Counted from the stretch's first letter, positions 1-11,465 are shown. The stretch is DNA of 64,000 bases from Ciona savignyi (GCA_000149265.1 CH003228.1:1709910-1773909); one strand, 5' to 3'. Translations and numbers: made by a program. Notes: generated by a model not told the origin, from the letters alone.

Positions 1-744
1 TTGTTTTGTGCTTACTCCCTTGTTAATATATTGTAGTTTAATAATATGTTATAATGTCTAAATACCTCCGTCTCCGCTTCCACTCTGCTGAGCTACCGCT
101 TCGTTCTTCAGTAAGGCAAGTAACAGGACCATTCCCAAACTCACACTTTTGATAAATAAATTCATGTTGATGTTCTTGAAGCAAAAAAATATTAATAAAA
201 CGTTTTCCGTGATTTTTATTTTCTGTAAAAAATGAACAATTTAAAAAATATTTGCTGCTTTAAAGCGAGTAACAGTGATATCGATCGCGTAATAAACATC
301 AAACGAGTGATGCGCAGTTTATACAGCTACCGTGAATGATTTACTCGACAACCTCGTTTTGATATTTATACCCGAGCAAAAAAAGGATCGTATAATGTCA
401 CGCAACAAGGCGTTGTCGACGAGCCTGTCTTAAAATTGGTACATGTATTGCGGGGCAATTGCCGGAATTACTTATCTTTTTTATGTTTGATCATAACATT
501 CTTCCCGTTCAAATATTATTCCCTAATGGTTTCCAAATTTAATAAAAATTATTGTCTGCATCATTACACTTGTATTGTAAATTACGTAATGTGCTTTTCT
601 CATACATTTCCATGCACGGATCTAAGTATTTTTTTAATGAGTCATCACTTAAGCGATGTTGGTTTATCGACGTAGCAACTTCTTATCGACGCAAAATAAT
701 TATTTCGGGGATTTTTATTTTAAATTAAAAAATATTTTCCGTGT
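1..744. other. Flank of the cytokine array, no gene seen
   Basis: AT-rich DNA before the first recognisable array sequence. Homology with the array units (the block downstream of B-gene stops, with the conserved AATAAA on the minus strand) starts at about 745. I see no exon or structured element here; the one ORF over 60 codons (436-675, plus) has no protein-like composition. Confidence 0.5.
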
Positions 745-914
745 ATTAGTTAGCTCATTAACTTTCGTTGTAAAATCATTGAAAACATTTTGATTTTTCT
801 AGTTTATTACAAAATGTTATAAAAAAAACTAAAACGTGTACAACGAGTGCAGGAGCAAAAATAGACAAAGTTAAAAAGGTAAAACAATAATAAAAACAAG
901 CAAATGAAACTGGA

Positions 915-2076
915 CTATGTCCTGTTGCTGCAGTTTGTTGTGCTTTCAGTTGAAACACATTTACAGGAAGCTGGAAGCTCTATGGTTCTCTTGGATCCGT
1001 TTCGCAGTGTCAAGCTCACAGTTTGCCTGACTGCCATGCCTTTAAGCCCCGGGATAACTTGACATGTTCTCGGATTGTAGCATCTTCTGCTGCACACCAC
1101 TGTGCTCAAGTAAATCTGCTCTAAATCAGGGCATATCATGATCACTTGGCGCCATCTAGCGACTGCCTCTCGATGTTGGATGGTGGTGTGAACACGGCAC
1201 CGATAATCGCGCAGTGTCCTAGGGATATATATATATTAAATATACATGTATATTTGCGATAAACACAATTTAATTTACGCCCGAAATGTGCGTATATACA
1301 TATTGTTAATTATAGCTGTATGCATGGTATATTTATCACGTACATTTACATTTGGATGGAACCTCCATACAAATCGAACGTCGCAGATAGTCAGAACACT
1401 GTCTGGGAGTAATTCGTTACACAACCTGAGTCGGTAACGATATTTATAAGCAAGTATGCTGCTAAAGTCGTATTTATATCCGAATGCACGATGCCAGCTA
1501 TCAGTAAACCACAATAGTTATGTCCACATATTATGCGCAAATAAACTACCTTCTTGCTCTCCGTGGCAGACTTCTCTTTAATTTATGAAAAGTTCTTTTT
1601 TCTTGAGATATATCTCGTGCCCAGCTTAACACCACGAGGGCGAAGAGTATAACGACGATGCTCGCCTGAAAGATAGTGGTAAGTAAAACTTCCGAAGTTA
1701 CAAGTGTATCAATCAATCTATTTCAAACGTATTATTTATAATAAAAATATTGAGCTTTACGGAATAAGTGTTATTTAATATAGATTATATAGAAATCTTA
1801 TAAAACTGTTCCAATGTGTCAATATAATATTCAAATTACTTTAAAATGCATTTAACTCTTCTTCCAATTTCTCGCAAAAAGTAGCAGATATCTTCGTTCT
1901 TTCCTTTTCGTATTGTGGTTGACCACCGTTGCATTCATTATATTTATTGAATCTCACTGCAGAATTACCCAGAGAAGATAAAATACTTTAGTTTTGTCTG
2001 TATTCTGCGCCAGTGGTATTTACCTGTATTAACCGTACTTTACCTGGGAATTCCCCATCCACGCTACTCTAAGCAT
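915..2076 (-). CDS. IL-17-like cystine-knot cytokine, type B, copy 1
   Basis: Secreted cytokine-like protein, 150 aa, three exons: 2044-2076, 1550-1665 and 915-1218. Exon 1 is a short coding exon starting ATG CTT AGA and ending at a consensus donor (CAG|GTAAAG, phase 0). Exon 2 opens after TTTCAG and gives the hydrophobic signal-peptide core (ASIVVILFALVVLSWA), then a basic propeptide with a convertase-type site (RRARR); the intron is phase 2. Exon 3 opens after CCCTAG and encodes the cystine-knot domain: eight cysteines with the spacing C-S-R-R-C near the middle and S-C-K-C near the end, as in the IL-17 fold (C-x-C after a beta strand). Two N-glycosylation sequons lie at the C terminus. An AATAAA (minus) at 803-808 is about 107 bp past the stop. 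The IL-17 family call is by motif layout; another cystine-knot family is possible but less likely. Confidence 0.75.
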
Positions 2077-2651
2077 AAAGAAAGGTATACTGTTTCCTAT
2101 TAACATTATGACGTAACTACGTTTTGGTTAAGCGTAGAGAGTTATCACGGCCCGAATAAGCTACCGAATTACAATGAGAAACCACAGCACGCTTGAAGCA
2201 CATGTAAACGTCATTTTTGAGTTACGCAATGACTCTGTTCTAGCTCATGTCATAATAAATAACCAGCCAATAAGCATGTTTACATTTACGTTCGATTAAG
2301 TAGTTCGAGACCGATTGATTCCTTATATTTTCAACCTCATCCAAGAATCAAATTTTATTAAAGTACATAAAAATTAGGTAACATGTATTTCTCCTTGTAC
2401 AATCATAACTAAATTATTACTGTCAATATATTTTTTGTGTGTTTCGTTGAAATAAATCAAAGTTATAATCTATTCGATAGTAACGCTTTTCTACGATCTT
2501 AACAGTAAACTAAAGTAAATATACGTTTTAGAATGGGTTTATTGAAAGTAATAAATTAATTAAAAAGCGTAAAAAACGGAACGACAGTAAAGAATGTGCG
2601 AAGGTAAGTGGATGTTATAAATAACAGGTAAAATATATTGTGTAAAGACGT

Positions 2652-3105
2652 CTAAGATTTTCTTCGACTGGTCATGTTTTTGGTGCAGGTTGTTTTAGCG
2701 ACGCCATTACAAGCAACAGGTATGTCAACGTGATGTGTTCTGGCACCTTTTCTTTCAATTAATTTTATAGTTCTCCAAATAGGCACCACTTTTGTCTTCT
2801 TTATCTTTTTGCACTTCACCCTATCAATACATTAACGATCGCAAATGACAGAATTGATGACGTCATTTTCCAAATTTCTACATTTTATCGATATTTCCGT
2901 CCAGCCAGCAAAAAAACTTTTCGTTTTTATCTCCGACAATAACTTCGCATTTGTGTCTGCATAAAATCTTCCTGTCTTGCTTGTTCGGTAAATTCCTCAG
3001 AAACTTTCTAAGCAACTTCTTTGATCGGTCCGCCGATGCCACCGTCGACAAGAAAAAAAAAATTGCGAATATAATCGCTATTTTTTGACTCAATTTGACC
3101 AACAT
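2652..3105 (-). pseudogene. Type A IL-17-like gene, copy 1, decayed
   Basis: Aligned with intact A copies, this one has a one-base insertion in the stretch around 2910-2917 (seven A's on the plus strand where intact copies have four A's, G, A). The reading frame then runs out after about 75 codons. Independently, the codon after the C-D-R motif is TAA instead of CAA (near 2833), so restoring the frame would not rescue the protein. Signal peptide and first cysteines are still readable (MLVKLSQK, ILCRHKCE). The TAG position is conserved at 2652-2654. Two disabling changes make a simple sequencing error unlikely. Expression as a short secreted peptide cannot be excluded. Confidence 0.8.
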
Positions 3106-3606
3106 TATATTTTTCCGGTTTTAGGCTTTGAGTCTTTCCTTTAACTTGGCATTTGTGGAATAGACCGAGAAACAGTTCCATTTCGTCTGATATAGCTAGA
3201 CTAAAATTTTTTCCGCTGTAGCAAACTAAAATAGAAGATCATTAAAGTTACCAGAACCCGAAAACCGAGTTCTGGTTGCATGTCCTTTACATTCGCAGTA
3301 CCAGCAGGGAGTTTCCCGTACGAGATACAGCGAACAATAAAACGAAACTCGTGTGTGAGTTCAAATTTGTGGAAGTTCTGTGATACAAATGTCTTGGTCA
3401 GAGTCCATCACCAATTATTCCTACATACATTTTTAATTAGGTCTCATTAATTTTCGGTTTAAAATCATTGAAAACAATCGGATTTTTTTGGTTTATTATA
3501 AAATGTTATAAACAAGTAAAAAACGTGTACATCAAATGCAGTAGCAGATGCAATACACAAAAGTACAAAAGTAAATCAACATTAAAAGCAAGCAAATGGC
3601 TTTCGG

Positions 3607-4770
3607 CTATGTCCTGTTGTTGCAGTTTGTTGTGCTTTCATTTGAAACACATTTACAGGAAGCTGGAAGCTCTATGGTTCTCTTGGTTCCGTTTCGCAGT
3701 GTCAAGCTCACAGTTTGCCTGACTGCCATGCCTTTAAGCCCCGGGATAACTTGACACGTTCTCGGATTGTAGCATCTTCTACTGCACACCACTGTGGTCA
3801 AGTAAATCTGCTCCAAATCAGGGCATATCATGATCACTTCGCGCCATCTAGCGACTGCCTCTCGATGTTGGATGGTGGTGTGAACACGGCACCGATAATC
3901 GCGCAGTGTCCTAGGGATATAAATATATTAAATATACAAGCAGACTTGCTGTAAACAATATTTAATATACGACTGCAATGTGTGTGTATACATATTGTTA
4001 ATTATAGCTGTATGTATGGTGTATTATAACATGTGCGTTTACTTTCGGATAAATCCTTCATACAACTAGAACGTCGCAGATAGCCAGAACACTGAATGGA
4101 AATAATTCGTTACACAACCTGAGTCGGCAACGATATTTATAATCAAGTATGTTGCTAAACTCGTATTCATATCCGAATGCACGATGCCAGCTATCAGTAA
4201 ACCACAAATAGTATGTCCACATATTATGCGCAAATAAACTACTTTCTTGCTCTCCGTGGCAGACTTCTCTTTAATTTATGAAAAGTTCTTCTTTCTTGAG
4301 ATATATCTCCTGCGCAGCCTAACACCACGAGGGCGAAGAGTATAACGACGATGCTCGCCTGAAAGATGGTGGTTGATATAACTTCCGAAGTTACAAGTGT
4401 ATCAATCAATCTATTTCAAACATATTATTTATAATAAAAATATTGAGCTTTACGGACTAAGTGTTATTTAATATAGATTATATAAAAAATCTTATAAAAC
4501 TGTTCCAATGTGTTAATATAATATTCAAATTACTTTAAAATGCATTTATCTCTTCTTCCAATTTCTCGCAAAAAGTAGCTGATATCTTCGTTCTTTTCTT
4601 TTCGTATTGTGGTTGAACACCGTTGCATTCATTATATTTATTGAATCTCAGTGCAGAATTACCCAGAGAAGATAAAATACTTTAGTTTTGTCTGTATTCC
4701 GCGCCAGTGGTATTTACCTGTATTAACCGTACTTTACCTGGGAATTCCCCATCCACGCTACTCTAAGCAT
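3607..4770 (-). CDS. IL-17-like cystine-knot cytokine, type B, copy 2
   Basis: Exons 4738-4770, 4243-4358 and 3607-3910 with the same 33/116/304-nt lengths and phases (0 and 2) as copy 1. Exon 2 ends AA instead of AG before the GTAGTT donor, which changes the junction codon from Arg to Lys and weakens the donor slightly. The domain differs from copy 1 at few positions (YLTTVV for YLSTVV, NGTKR for NGSKR, C-terminal NCNNRT). All eight domain cysteines are kept. The intron and the spacer upstream (roughly 4265-5700) match the unit of copy 4 almost base for base. Functional by ORF integrity. Confidence 0.75.
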
Positions 4771-5434
4771 AAAGAAAGGTATACTGTTTCCTATTAACGT
4801 TATGACGTAACTACGTTTTGGTTAAGCGTAGAGAGTTAGTACGGCCCGAATAAGCTACCGAATTACAATGAGGAACCACAGCACGCTTGAAGCACATGTA
4901 AACGTCATTTTTGATTTACGCAACGACTCTGTTATAGCTCATGTCATAATAAAGGACCAGTCAATAAGCATGTTTACATTTGCGTTCGATTGAGTATTTT
5001 GAGACCAATTGATTCCTTATATTTTCAACCTCATCGAAGAATCACATTTTATTAAACTGTATAAAAATTTGGTAAAAATGTATCTTTCCTTGTACAAATA
5101 TAGCTAAATTACTTACTGGTAAAATATCATTTGTGTTTAGTTAGAATAAAAGTTTATTGCTGTAAATCCACATTCTATTGTTAATATGTTTCTGTCGTGT
5201 TTTAATCATTGTATTACTAATATGTTTAAGAACATTTCAATAGCAAAGGCATAATAATCTATTTGGCATAACAACTTTTTTTATGATCTTAACAGTAAAC
5301 TACAATAAATATACATTTTGTTTATTGAAACTAATAAATTAATTAAAAAGCGTATAAAAAAGTACGAAAGTAAAGAATGTGCAAAGGTAAGTGGATGTTA
5401 TAAATAACAGGTAAAATATATTGTGTAAAGACGT

Positions 5435-5890
5435 CTATGATTTTCTTCGATTGGTCCTGTTCTTGCTGCAGGTTGTTTGAGCGACGCAATTACAAGCAAC
5501 AGGTATGTCAACGTGATGTGTTCTGGCACCTTTTCTTTCAACTAATTTGATAGTTCTCCAAATAGGCACCACTTTTGTCTTCTTTATCTTTTTGCACTTC
5601 ACTCTATCAATACATTGACGATCGCAAATGACAGAATTGATGACGTCATCTTCCAAATTTCTGCATTTTATCGAAATTTCCGTCCAGCCAGCAAAAGACT
5701 TTTCGTTTTTATCTCCGACAATAATTTCGCATTTGTGTTTGCATAAAATCTTCCTGTCTTTCTTGTTCGGCAAATTCTGCAAAAACTTTCTAAGCAACCT
5801 CTTCGCTCGGTCCGCCGATGCCACCGTCGACAAGAAAAATAAAATTGCGAATATAATCGCTATTCTTTGACTCGATTTGACCAACATCAT
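5435..5890 (-). CDS. IL-17-like cystine-knot cytokine, type A, copy 2
   Basis: Single uninterrupted ORF of 151 aa. Residues 1-26 form a signal peptide (basic start, hydrophobic IAIIFAILFFLSTVASA), followed by a basic propeptide-like stretch (RAKRLLRKF). The domain shows C-x3-C in ICDRQCID, then VVPIWRTIKLVER, then VACNCV. This order (paired Cys, V-P-I strand, hydrophobic/arginine strand, V-x-C-x-C-V) is that of IL-17 proteins, which form secreted dimers that signal through IL-17 receptors. The C terminus is basic with an NRT sequon. Two adjacent ATGs are possible starts; an upstream in-frame extension exists but is not signal-like. AATAAA (minus) at 5321-5326. Type A lacks both introns present in type B, unless a non-coding 5' exon was missed. 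Confidence 0.8.
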   Translation of the reverse strand: MMLVKSSQRIAIIFAILFFLSTVASADRAKRLLRKFLQNLPNKKDRKILCKHKCEIIVGDKNEKSFAGWTEISIKCRNLEDDVINSVICDRQCIDRVKCKKIKKTKVVPIWRTIKLVERKGARTHHVDIPVACNCVAQTTCSKNRTNRRKS

Positions 5891-6033
5891 ATTTTTACGT
5901 TTTAAGTCTTTGAGTCTTTCCTTTAACTTGACAATTGGGAAATAGACCAGGAAACAGGTCCATTTCGTCTGATATAGCTATAGACTAAAAAATTTCCCAC
6001 CGTAGAAAACTAAAATATAAGATCTTAAAACTT

Positions 6034-6060
6034 ACCAGAACCCGAAAGCCGAGTTCTGGT
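6034..6060. promoter_or_regulatory. Inverted repeat upstream of A genes (representative)
   Basis: ACCAGAAC at 6034-6041 pairs with GTTCTGGT at 6053-6060 around an 11-base loop. The same hairpin is upstream of the A1 pseudogene (3250-3276) and in the corresponding place of the other units, about 150 bp before the A start codon. Conservation is partly expected from recent duplication, so a regulatory role is only inferred. Confidence 0.35.
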
Positions 6061-6393
6061 TGCATGTCCTTTACATTTGAAGTTCCAGCAGGGAGTTTCC
6101 CGTACGAGATACAGCGAACAATAAAACGGAACTCGTGTATGAGTTCGAATTTGTGGAAGTTCTATGTTACAAATGTCGTAGTCAAAGCCTATCGACAATT
6201 AATATTACATGCATTTTCAATTTAGGCGCATTAACTTTCGGTGCAAAATCATTGAACACATCCTGATTTTTCTAGTTTATTACAAAATGTAACAAAACAA
6301 ATAAATAAAACTTGCACATCAAATGCAGTAGCAAAAGAAATACACAAGAGTACAAAGGTTAATCAACATCAAAAGCAAGCAAATGGCTTTCGG

Positions 6394-7558
6394 CTATGTC
6401 CTGTTGCTGCAGTTTGCTGTGCTTTCATTTGAAACACATTTACAGAAAGCTGGAAGCTCTATGGTTCTCTTGGTTCCGTTTCGCAGTGTCAAGCTCACAG
6501 TTTGCCTGACTGCCATGCCTTTAAGCCCCGGGATAACTTGACATGTTCTCGGATTGTAGCATCTTCTGCTGCACACCACTGTGCTCAAGTAAATCTGCTC
6601 CAAATCAGGGCATATCATGATCACTTGGCGCCATCTAGCGACTGCCTCTCGATGTTGGATGGTGGTGTGAACACGGCACCGATAATCGCGCAGTGTCCTA
6701 GGGATATAAATATATTAAATATACATGTATATTTGCGATAAACATAATTTAACATGCGCCCGAAATGTGCGTATATACCAATTGTTAATTATAGCTGTAT
6801 GCATGGTATATTATATCACGTACATTTACATTTGGATGGAACCTGCATAAAAATCGAACGTCGCAGATAGCCAGAACACTGTCTGGGAGTAATTCGTTAC
6901 ACAACCTGAGTCGGTAACGATATTTATAAGCAAGTATGTTGCTAAACTCGTATTGATATCCGAATGCACGATGTCAGCTATCAGTAAACCACAATAGTTA
7001 TGTCCACATATTATGCGTAAATAAACTACCTTCTCGCTCTCCGTGGCAGACTTCTCTTTAATTTATGAAAAGTTCTTCTTTCTTTAGGTATATCTCGTGC
7101 GCAGCCTAACACCACGAGGGCGAAGAGTATAACGACGATGCTCGCCTGAAAGATGGTGGTTGATATAACTTCCGAAGTTACAAGTGTATCAGTCAATCTA
7201 TTTCGAACATATTATTTATAATAAAAATATTGAGCTTTACGGACTAAGTGTTATTTAATATAGATTATATAGAAATCTTATAAAACTGTTCCAATGTGTC
7301 AATATAATAATGAAATTACTTTAAAATGCATTTAACTGTTTCTCCAATTTCTCGCAAAAAGTAGCAGATATCTTCGTTCTTTCCTTTTCGTATTGTGGTT
7401 GAACACCGTTGCATTCATTATATTTATTGAATCTCAGTGCAGAATTACCCAGAGAAGATAAAATACTTTAGTTTTTTCTGTATTCTGCGCCAGTGGTATA
7501 TGTACCTATATTAACCGTACTTTACCTGGGAATTCCCCATCCACGCTACTCTAAGCAT
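6394..7558 (-). CDS. IL-17-like cystine-knot cytokine, type B, copy 3
   Basis: Exons 7526-7558, 7030-7145 and 6394-6697, lengths and phases as in the other copies. Distinctive change: the conserved ELPASCKC near the end of the domain reads ELPAFCKC, a Ser-to-Phe replacement next to the paired cysteines. The propeptide has DIPKE where others have DISQE. The minus-strand AATAAA lies at 6276-6281. The cysteine pattern and convertase site are intact. Confidence 0.75.
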
Positions 7559-8227
7559 AAAGAAAGGTATACTGTTTCCTATTAACATTATGACGTAACT
7601 ACGTTTTGGTTAAGCGTAGAGAGTTATCACGGCCCGAATAAGCTACCGAATTACAATGAGAAACCACAGCACGCTTGAAGCACATGTAAACGTCATTTTT
7701 GATTTACGCAATGACTCTGTTATAGCCGATGCCATAATAAAGAACCAGCCAATGAGCATGTTTAAATTTGCGTTCGATTAAGTAGTTCAAGACCGATTGA
7801 TTCCTTATATTTTCAACCTCATCTAAGTATCACATTTTATTAAACTGTATAAAAATTTGGTAAAAATGTATCTTTTCTTGTACAACCATAACTAAATTAC
7901 TTACTGATAATATATCAATTGTGTGTTTAGTTAAAATAAATCAAAGTTGATTGCTTTAAATCCACATTCTCTTGTTAATACGTTTCTGTCGCGAATTAAT
8001 CATTGTATTGCTAATATGTTTGAGAACATTTTAATAGCAAAGGCACAATAATCTATTCCGCACTACAACTTTTTTTATGATCTTAACAGTAAACTACAAT
8101 AAATATACATTTTGTTTATTGAAAGTAATAAATTAATTAAAAAGCGTATAAAAAGATACGACAGTAAAGAATGTGCGAAGTAAATGAATGTTATAAATAA
8201 CAGGTAAAATATATTGTGTAAAGCCGT

Positions 8228-8683
8228 CTAAGATTTTCTTCGGTTGGTCTTGTTCTTGCTGCAGGTTGTTTTAGCGACGCAATTACAAGCAACAGGTATG
8301 TCAACGTGATGTGTTCTGGCACCTTTTCTTTCAATTAATTTGATAGTTCTCCAAATAGGGACCACTTTTGTCTTCTTTATCTTTTTGCACTTCACCCTAT
8401 CAATACATTGACGATCGCAAATGACAGAATTGATGACGTCATCTTCCAAATTTCTGCATTTTATCGAAATTTCCGTCCAGCCAGCAAAAGACTTTTCGTT
8501 TTTATCTCCGACAATAATTTCGCATTTGTGTTTGTATAAAATCTTCCTGTCTTGCTTGTTCGGCAAATTCTTCAAAAACTTTCTAAGCAACCTCTTCGCT
8601 CGGTCCGCCGATGCCACCGTCGACAAGAAAAATAAAATTGCAAATATAATCGCTATTCTTTGACTCGATTTGACCAACATCAT
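8228..8683 (-). CDS. IL-17-like cystine-knot cytokine, type A, copy 3
   Basis: Intact 151-aa ORF with the same layout as copy 2. One notable difference: the first cysteine of the ILCKHKC motif is Tyr (ILYKHKC). Type B proteins also lack this cysteine, so here the domain has the even number of eight cysteines seen in B, whereas the other A proteins have nine. The ninth Cys in other A copies could therefore be free or form an intermolecular bond (inference). The C terminus has KTTCSKNKTNRR. AATAAA (minus) at 8115-8120. Confidence 0.8.
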   Translation of the reverse strand: MMLVKSSQRIAIIFAILFFLSTVASADRAKRLLRKFLKNLPNKQDRKILYKHKCEIIVGDKNEKSFAGWTEISIKCRNLEDDVINSVICDRQCIDRVKCKKIKKTKVVPIWRTIKLIERKGARTHHVDIPVACNCVAKTTCSKNKTNRRKS

Positions 8684-9187
8684 ATTTTTCCGTTTTAAGT
8701 CTTTGAGTCTTTCCTTTAACTTGGCAATTGTGAAATAGACCAGGAAACAGGTCCATTTCGTCTGATATAGCTAGACTAAAAAATTTTCCCACCGTAGAAA
8801 ACTAAAATGTAAGATCTTAAAAGTTACCAGAACCCGAAAGCCGAGTTCTGGTTGCATGTCCTTTACATTCGCAGTACCAGCAGGGAGTTTCCCGTACGAG
8901 ATACAGCGAACAATAAAACGGAACTAATGTGTGTGAGTTCGAATTTGTGGAAGTTCTATGTTACAAATGTTGTAGTCAAAGCCTATCGACAATTAATATT
9001 ACATGCATTTTCAATTAAGGCGCATTAACTTTCGGTGCAAAATCATTGAACACATTCTGATTTTTCTAGTTTATTACAAAATGTAACAAAACAAATAAAT
9101 AAAACTTGCACATCAAATGCAGTAGCAAAAGAAATACACAAGAGTACAAAGGTGAATCAACATCAAAAGCAAGCAAATGGCTTTCGG

Positions 9188-10346
9188 CTATGTCCTGTTG
9201 CTGCAGTTTGCTGTGCTTTCAGTTGAAACACATTTACAGGAAGCTGGAAGCTCTATGGTTCTCTTGGTTCCGTTTCGCAGTGTCAAGCTCACAGTTTGCC
9301 TGACTGCCATGCCTTTAAGCCCCGGGATAACTTGACATGTTCTCGGATTGTAGCATCTTCTACTGCACACCACTGTGGTCAAGTAAATCTGCTCTAAATC
9401 AGGGCATATCATGATCACTTGGCGCCATCTAGCGACTGCCTCTCGATGTTGGATGGTGGTTTGAACACGGCACCGATAGTCGCGCAGTGTCCTAGGGATA
9501 TAAATATATTAAATATACACGTAAATTTGCGATAAACACAATTTAATATACGCTCGAAATATGCGTATATACATATTGTTAATTATAGCTGTATGTGTGG
9601 TGTAGTATATTACGTGCATTTACTTTCGGATAAATCCTTCATACAACTAGAACGTCGCAGATAGCCAGAACACTGTCTGGGAGTAATTCGTTACACAACC
9701 TGAGTCGGTAACGATATTTATAAGCAAGTGCTAAACTCGTATTTATATCCGAATGCACGATGCCAGCTATCAGTAAACCACAATAGTTATGTCCACATAT
9801 TATGCGCAAATAAACTACCTTCTTGCTCTCCGTGGCAGACTTCTCTTTAATTTATGAAAAGTTCTTCTTTCTTGAGATATATCTCCTGCGCAGCCTAACA
9901 CCACGAGGGCGAAGAGTATAACGACGATGCTCGCCTGAAAGATGGTGGTTGATATAACTTCCGAAGTTACAAGTGTATCAATCAATCTATTTCAAACATA
10001 TTATTTATAATAAAAATATTGAGCTTTACGGACTAAGTGTTATTTAATATAGATTATATAAAAAATCTTATAAAACTGTTCCAATGTGTTAATATAATAT
10101 TCAAATTACTTTAAAATGCATTTATCTCTTCTTCCAATTTCTCGCAAAAAGTAGCTGATATCTTCGTTCTTTTCTTTTCGTATTGTGGTTGACCACCGTT
10201 GCATTCATTATATTTATTGAATCTCAGTGCAGAATTACCCAGAGAAGATAAAATACTTTAGTTTTGTCTGTATTCCGCGCCAGTGGTATTTACCTGTATT
10301 AACCGTACTTTACCTGGGAATTCCCCATCCACGCTACTCTAAGCAT
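9188..10346 (-). CDS. IL-17-like cystine-knot cytokine, type B, copy 4
   Basis: Exons 10314-10346, 9819-9934 and 9188-9491. The intron between exons 2 and 3 is 327 bp, a few bases shorter than in copies 1-3. The domain sequence combines the YLTTVV of copy 2 with the CVSTES tail of copy 1. Exon 2 shares with copy 2 the variant spelling of the signal/propeptide junction (GCAGDIS), marking the edge of the tract shared by units 2 and 4. Confidence 0.75.
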
Positions 10347-11009
10347 AAAGAAAGGTATACTGTTTCCTATTAACATTATGACGTAACTACGTTTTGGTTA
10401 AGCGTAGAGAGTTAGTACGGCCCGAATAAGCTACCGAATTACAATGAGGAACCACAGCACGCTTGAAGCACATGTAAACGTCATTTTTGATTTACGCAAC
10501 GACTCTGTTATAGCTCATGTCATAATAAAGGACCAGTCAATAAGCATGTTTACATTTGCGTTCGATTGAGTATTTTGAGACCAATTGATTCCTTATATTT
10601 TCAACCTCATCGAAGAATCACATTTTATTAAACTGTATAAAAATTTGGTAAAAATGTATCTTTCCTTGTACAAATATAGCTAAATTACTTACTGGTAAAA
10701 TATCATTTGTGTTTAGTTAGAATAAAAGTTTATTGCTGTAAATCCACATTCTATTGTTAATATGTTTCTGTCGTGTTTTAATCATTGTATTACTAATATG
10801 TTTAAGAACATTTCAATAGCAAAGGCATAATAATCTATTTGGCATAACAACTTTTCTAGGATCTTAACAGTAAACTACAATAAATATACATTTTGTTTAT
10901 TGAAACTAATAAATTAATTAAAAAGCGTATAAAAAAGTACGAAAGTAAAGAATGTGCAAAGGTAAGTGGATGTTATAAATAACAGGTAAAATATATTGTG
11001 TAAAGACGT

Positions 11010-11465
11010 CTATGATTTTCTTCGATTGGTCCTGTTCTTGCTGCAGGTTGTTTGAGCGACGCAATTACAAGCAACAGGTATGTCAACGTGATGTGTTCTG
11101 GCACCTTTTCTTTCAACTAATTTGATAGTTCTCCAAATAGGCACCACTTTTGTCTTCTTTATCTTTTTGCACTTCACTCTATCAATACATTGACGATCGC
11201 AAATGACAGAATTGATGACGTCATCTTCCAAATTTCTGCATTTTATCGATATTTCCGTCCAGCCAGCAAAAGACTTTTCGTTTTTATCTCCGACAATAAC
11301 TTCGCATTTGTGTTTGCATAAAATCTTCCTGTCTTGTTTGTTCCGTAAATTCCTCAGAAACTTTCTAAGCAACCTCTTTGATCGGTCCGCCGATGCCACC
11401 GTCGACAAGAAAAATAAAATTGCGAATATAATCGCTATTCTTTGACTCGATTTGACCAACATCAT
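11010..11465 (-). CDS. IL-17-like cystine-knot cytokine, type A, copy 4
   Basis: Intact 151-aa ORF. From about residue 58 to the stop the protein is identical to copy 2, whereas the first part (DRSKRLLRKFLRNL, then CEVIVGD) resembles the A1 pseudogene and copy 5. The coding sequence is thus a mosaic with a switch point near 11280. A Pro-to-Arg change (NLRNKQD for NLPNKQD) is unique to this copy. AATAAA (minus) at 10896-10901. A SINE is inserted 175 bp upstream of the start codon, in what would be the promoter. Confidence 0.8.
   Translation of the reverse strand: MMLVKSSQRIAIIFAILFFLSTVASADRSKRLLRKFLRNLRNKQDRKILCKHKCEVIVGDKNEKSFAGWTEISIKCRNLEDDVINSVICDRQCIDRVKCKKIKKTKVVPIWRTIKLVERKGARTHHVDIPVACNCVAQTTCSKNRTNRRKS

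Noticed and set aside
915..1218. B exon 3 as a complete 76-aa protein starting at MIMICPD
   Set aside because: The frame is open to a perfect splice acceptor 73 bases upstream, and joining exons 1 and 2 in phase supplies a signal peptide; the internal Met is inside the domain.
3715..3954. 79-codon plus-strand ORFs opposite B domain exons (also 6502, 15088)
   Set aside because: Antisense shadows of the B exon 3; they run on into the intron without splice sites.
5628..5870. 80-codon plus-strand ORFs opposite every A gene (also 8421, 11203, 14207)
   Set aside because: They recur only because the A genes are duplicated; they are the antisense frame of a real minus-strand coding sequence and have no start context or splice signals of their own.
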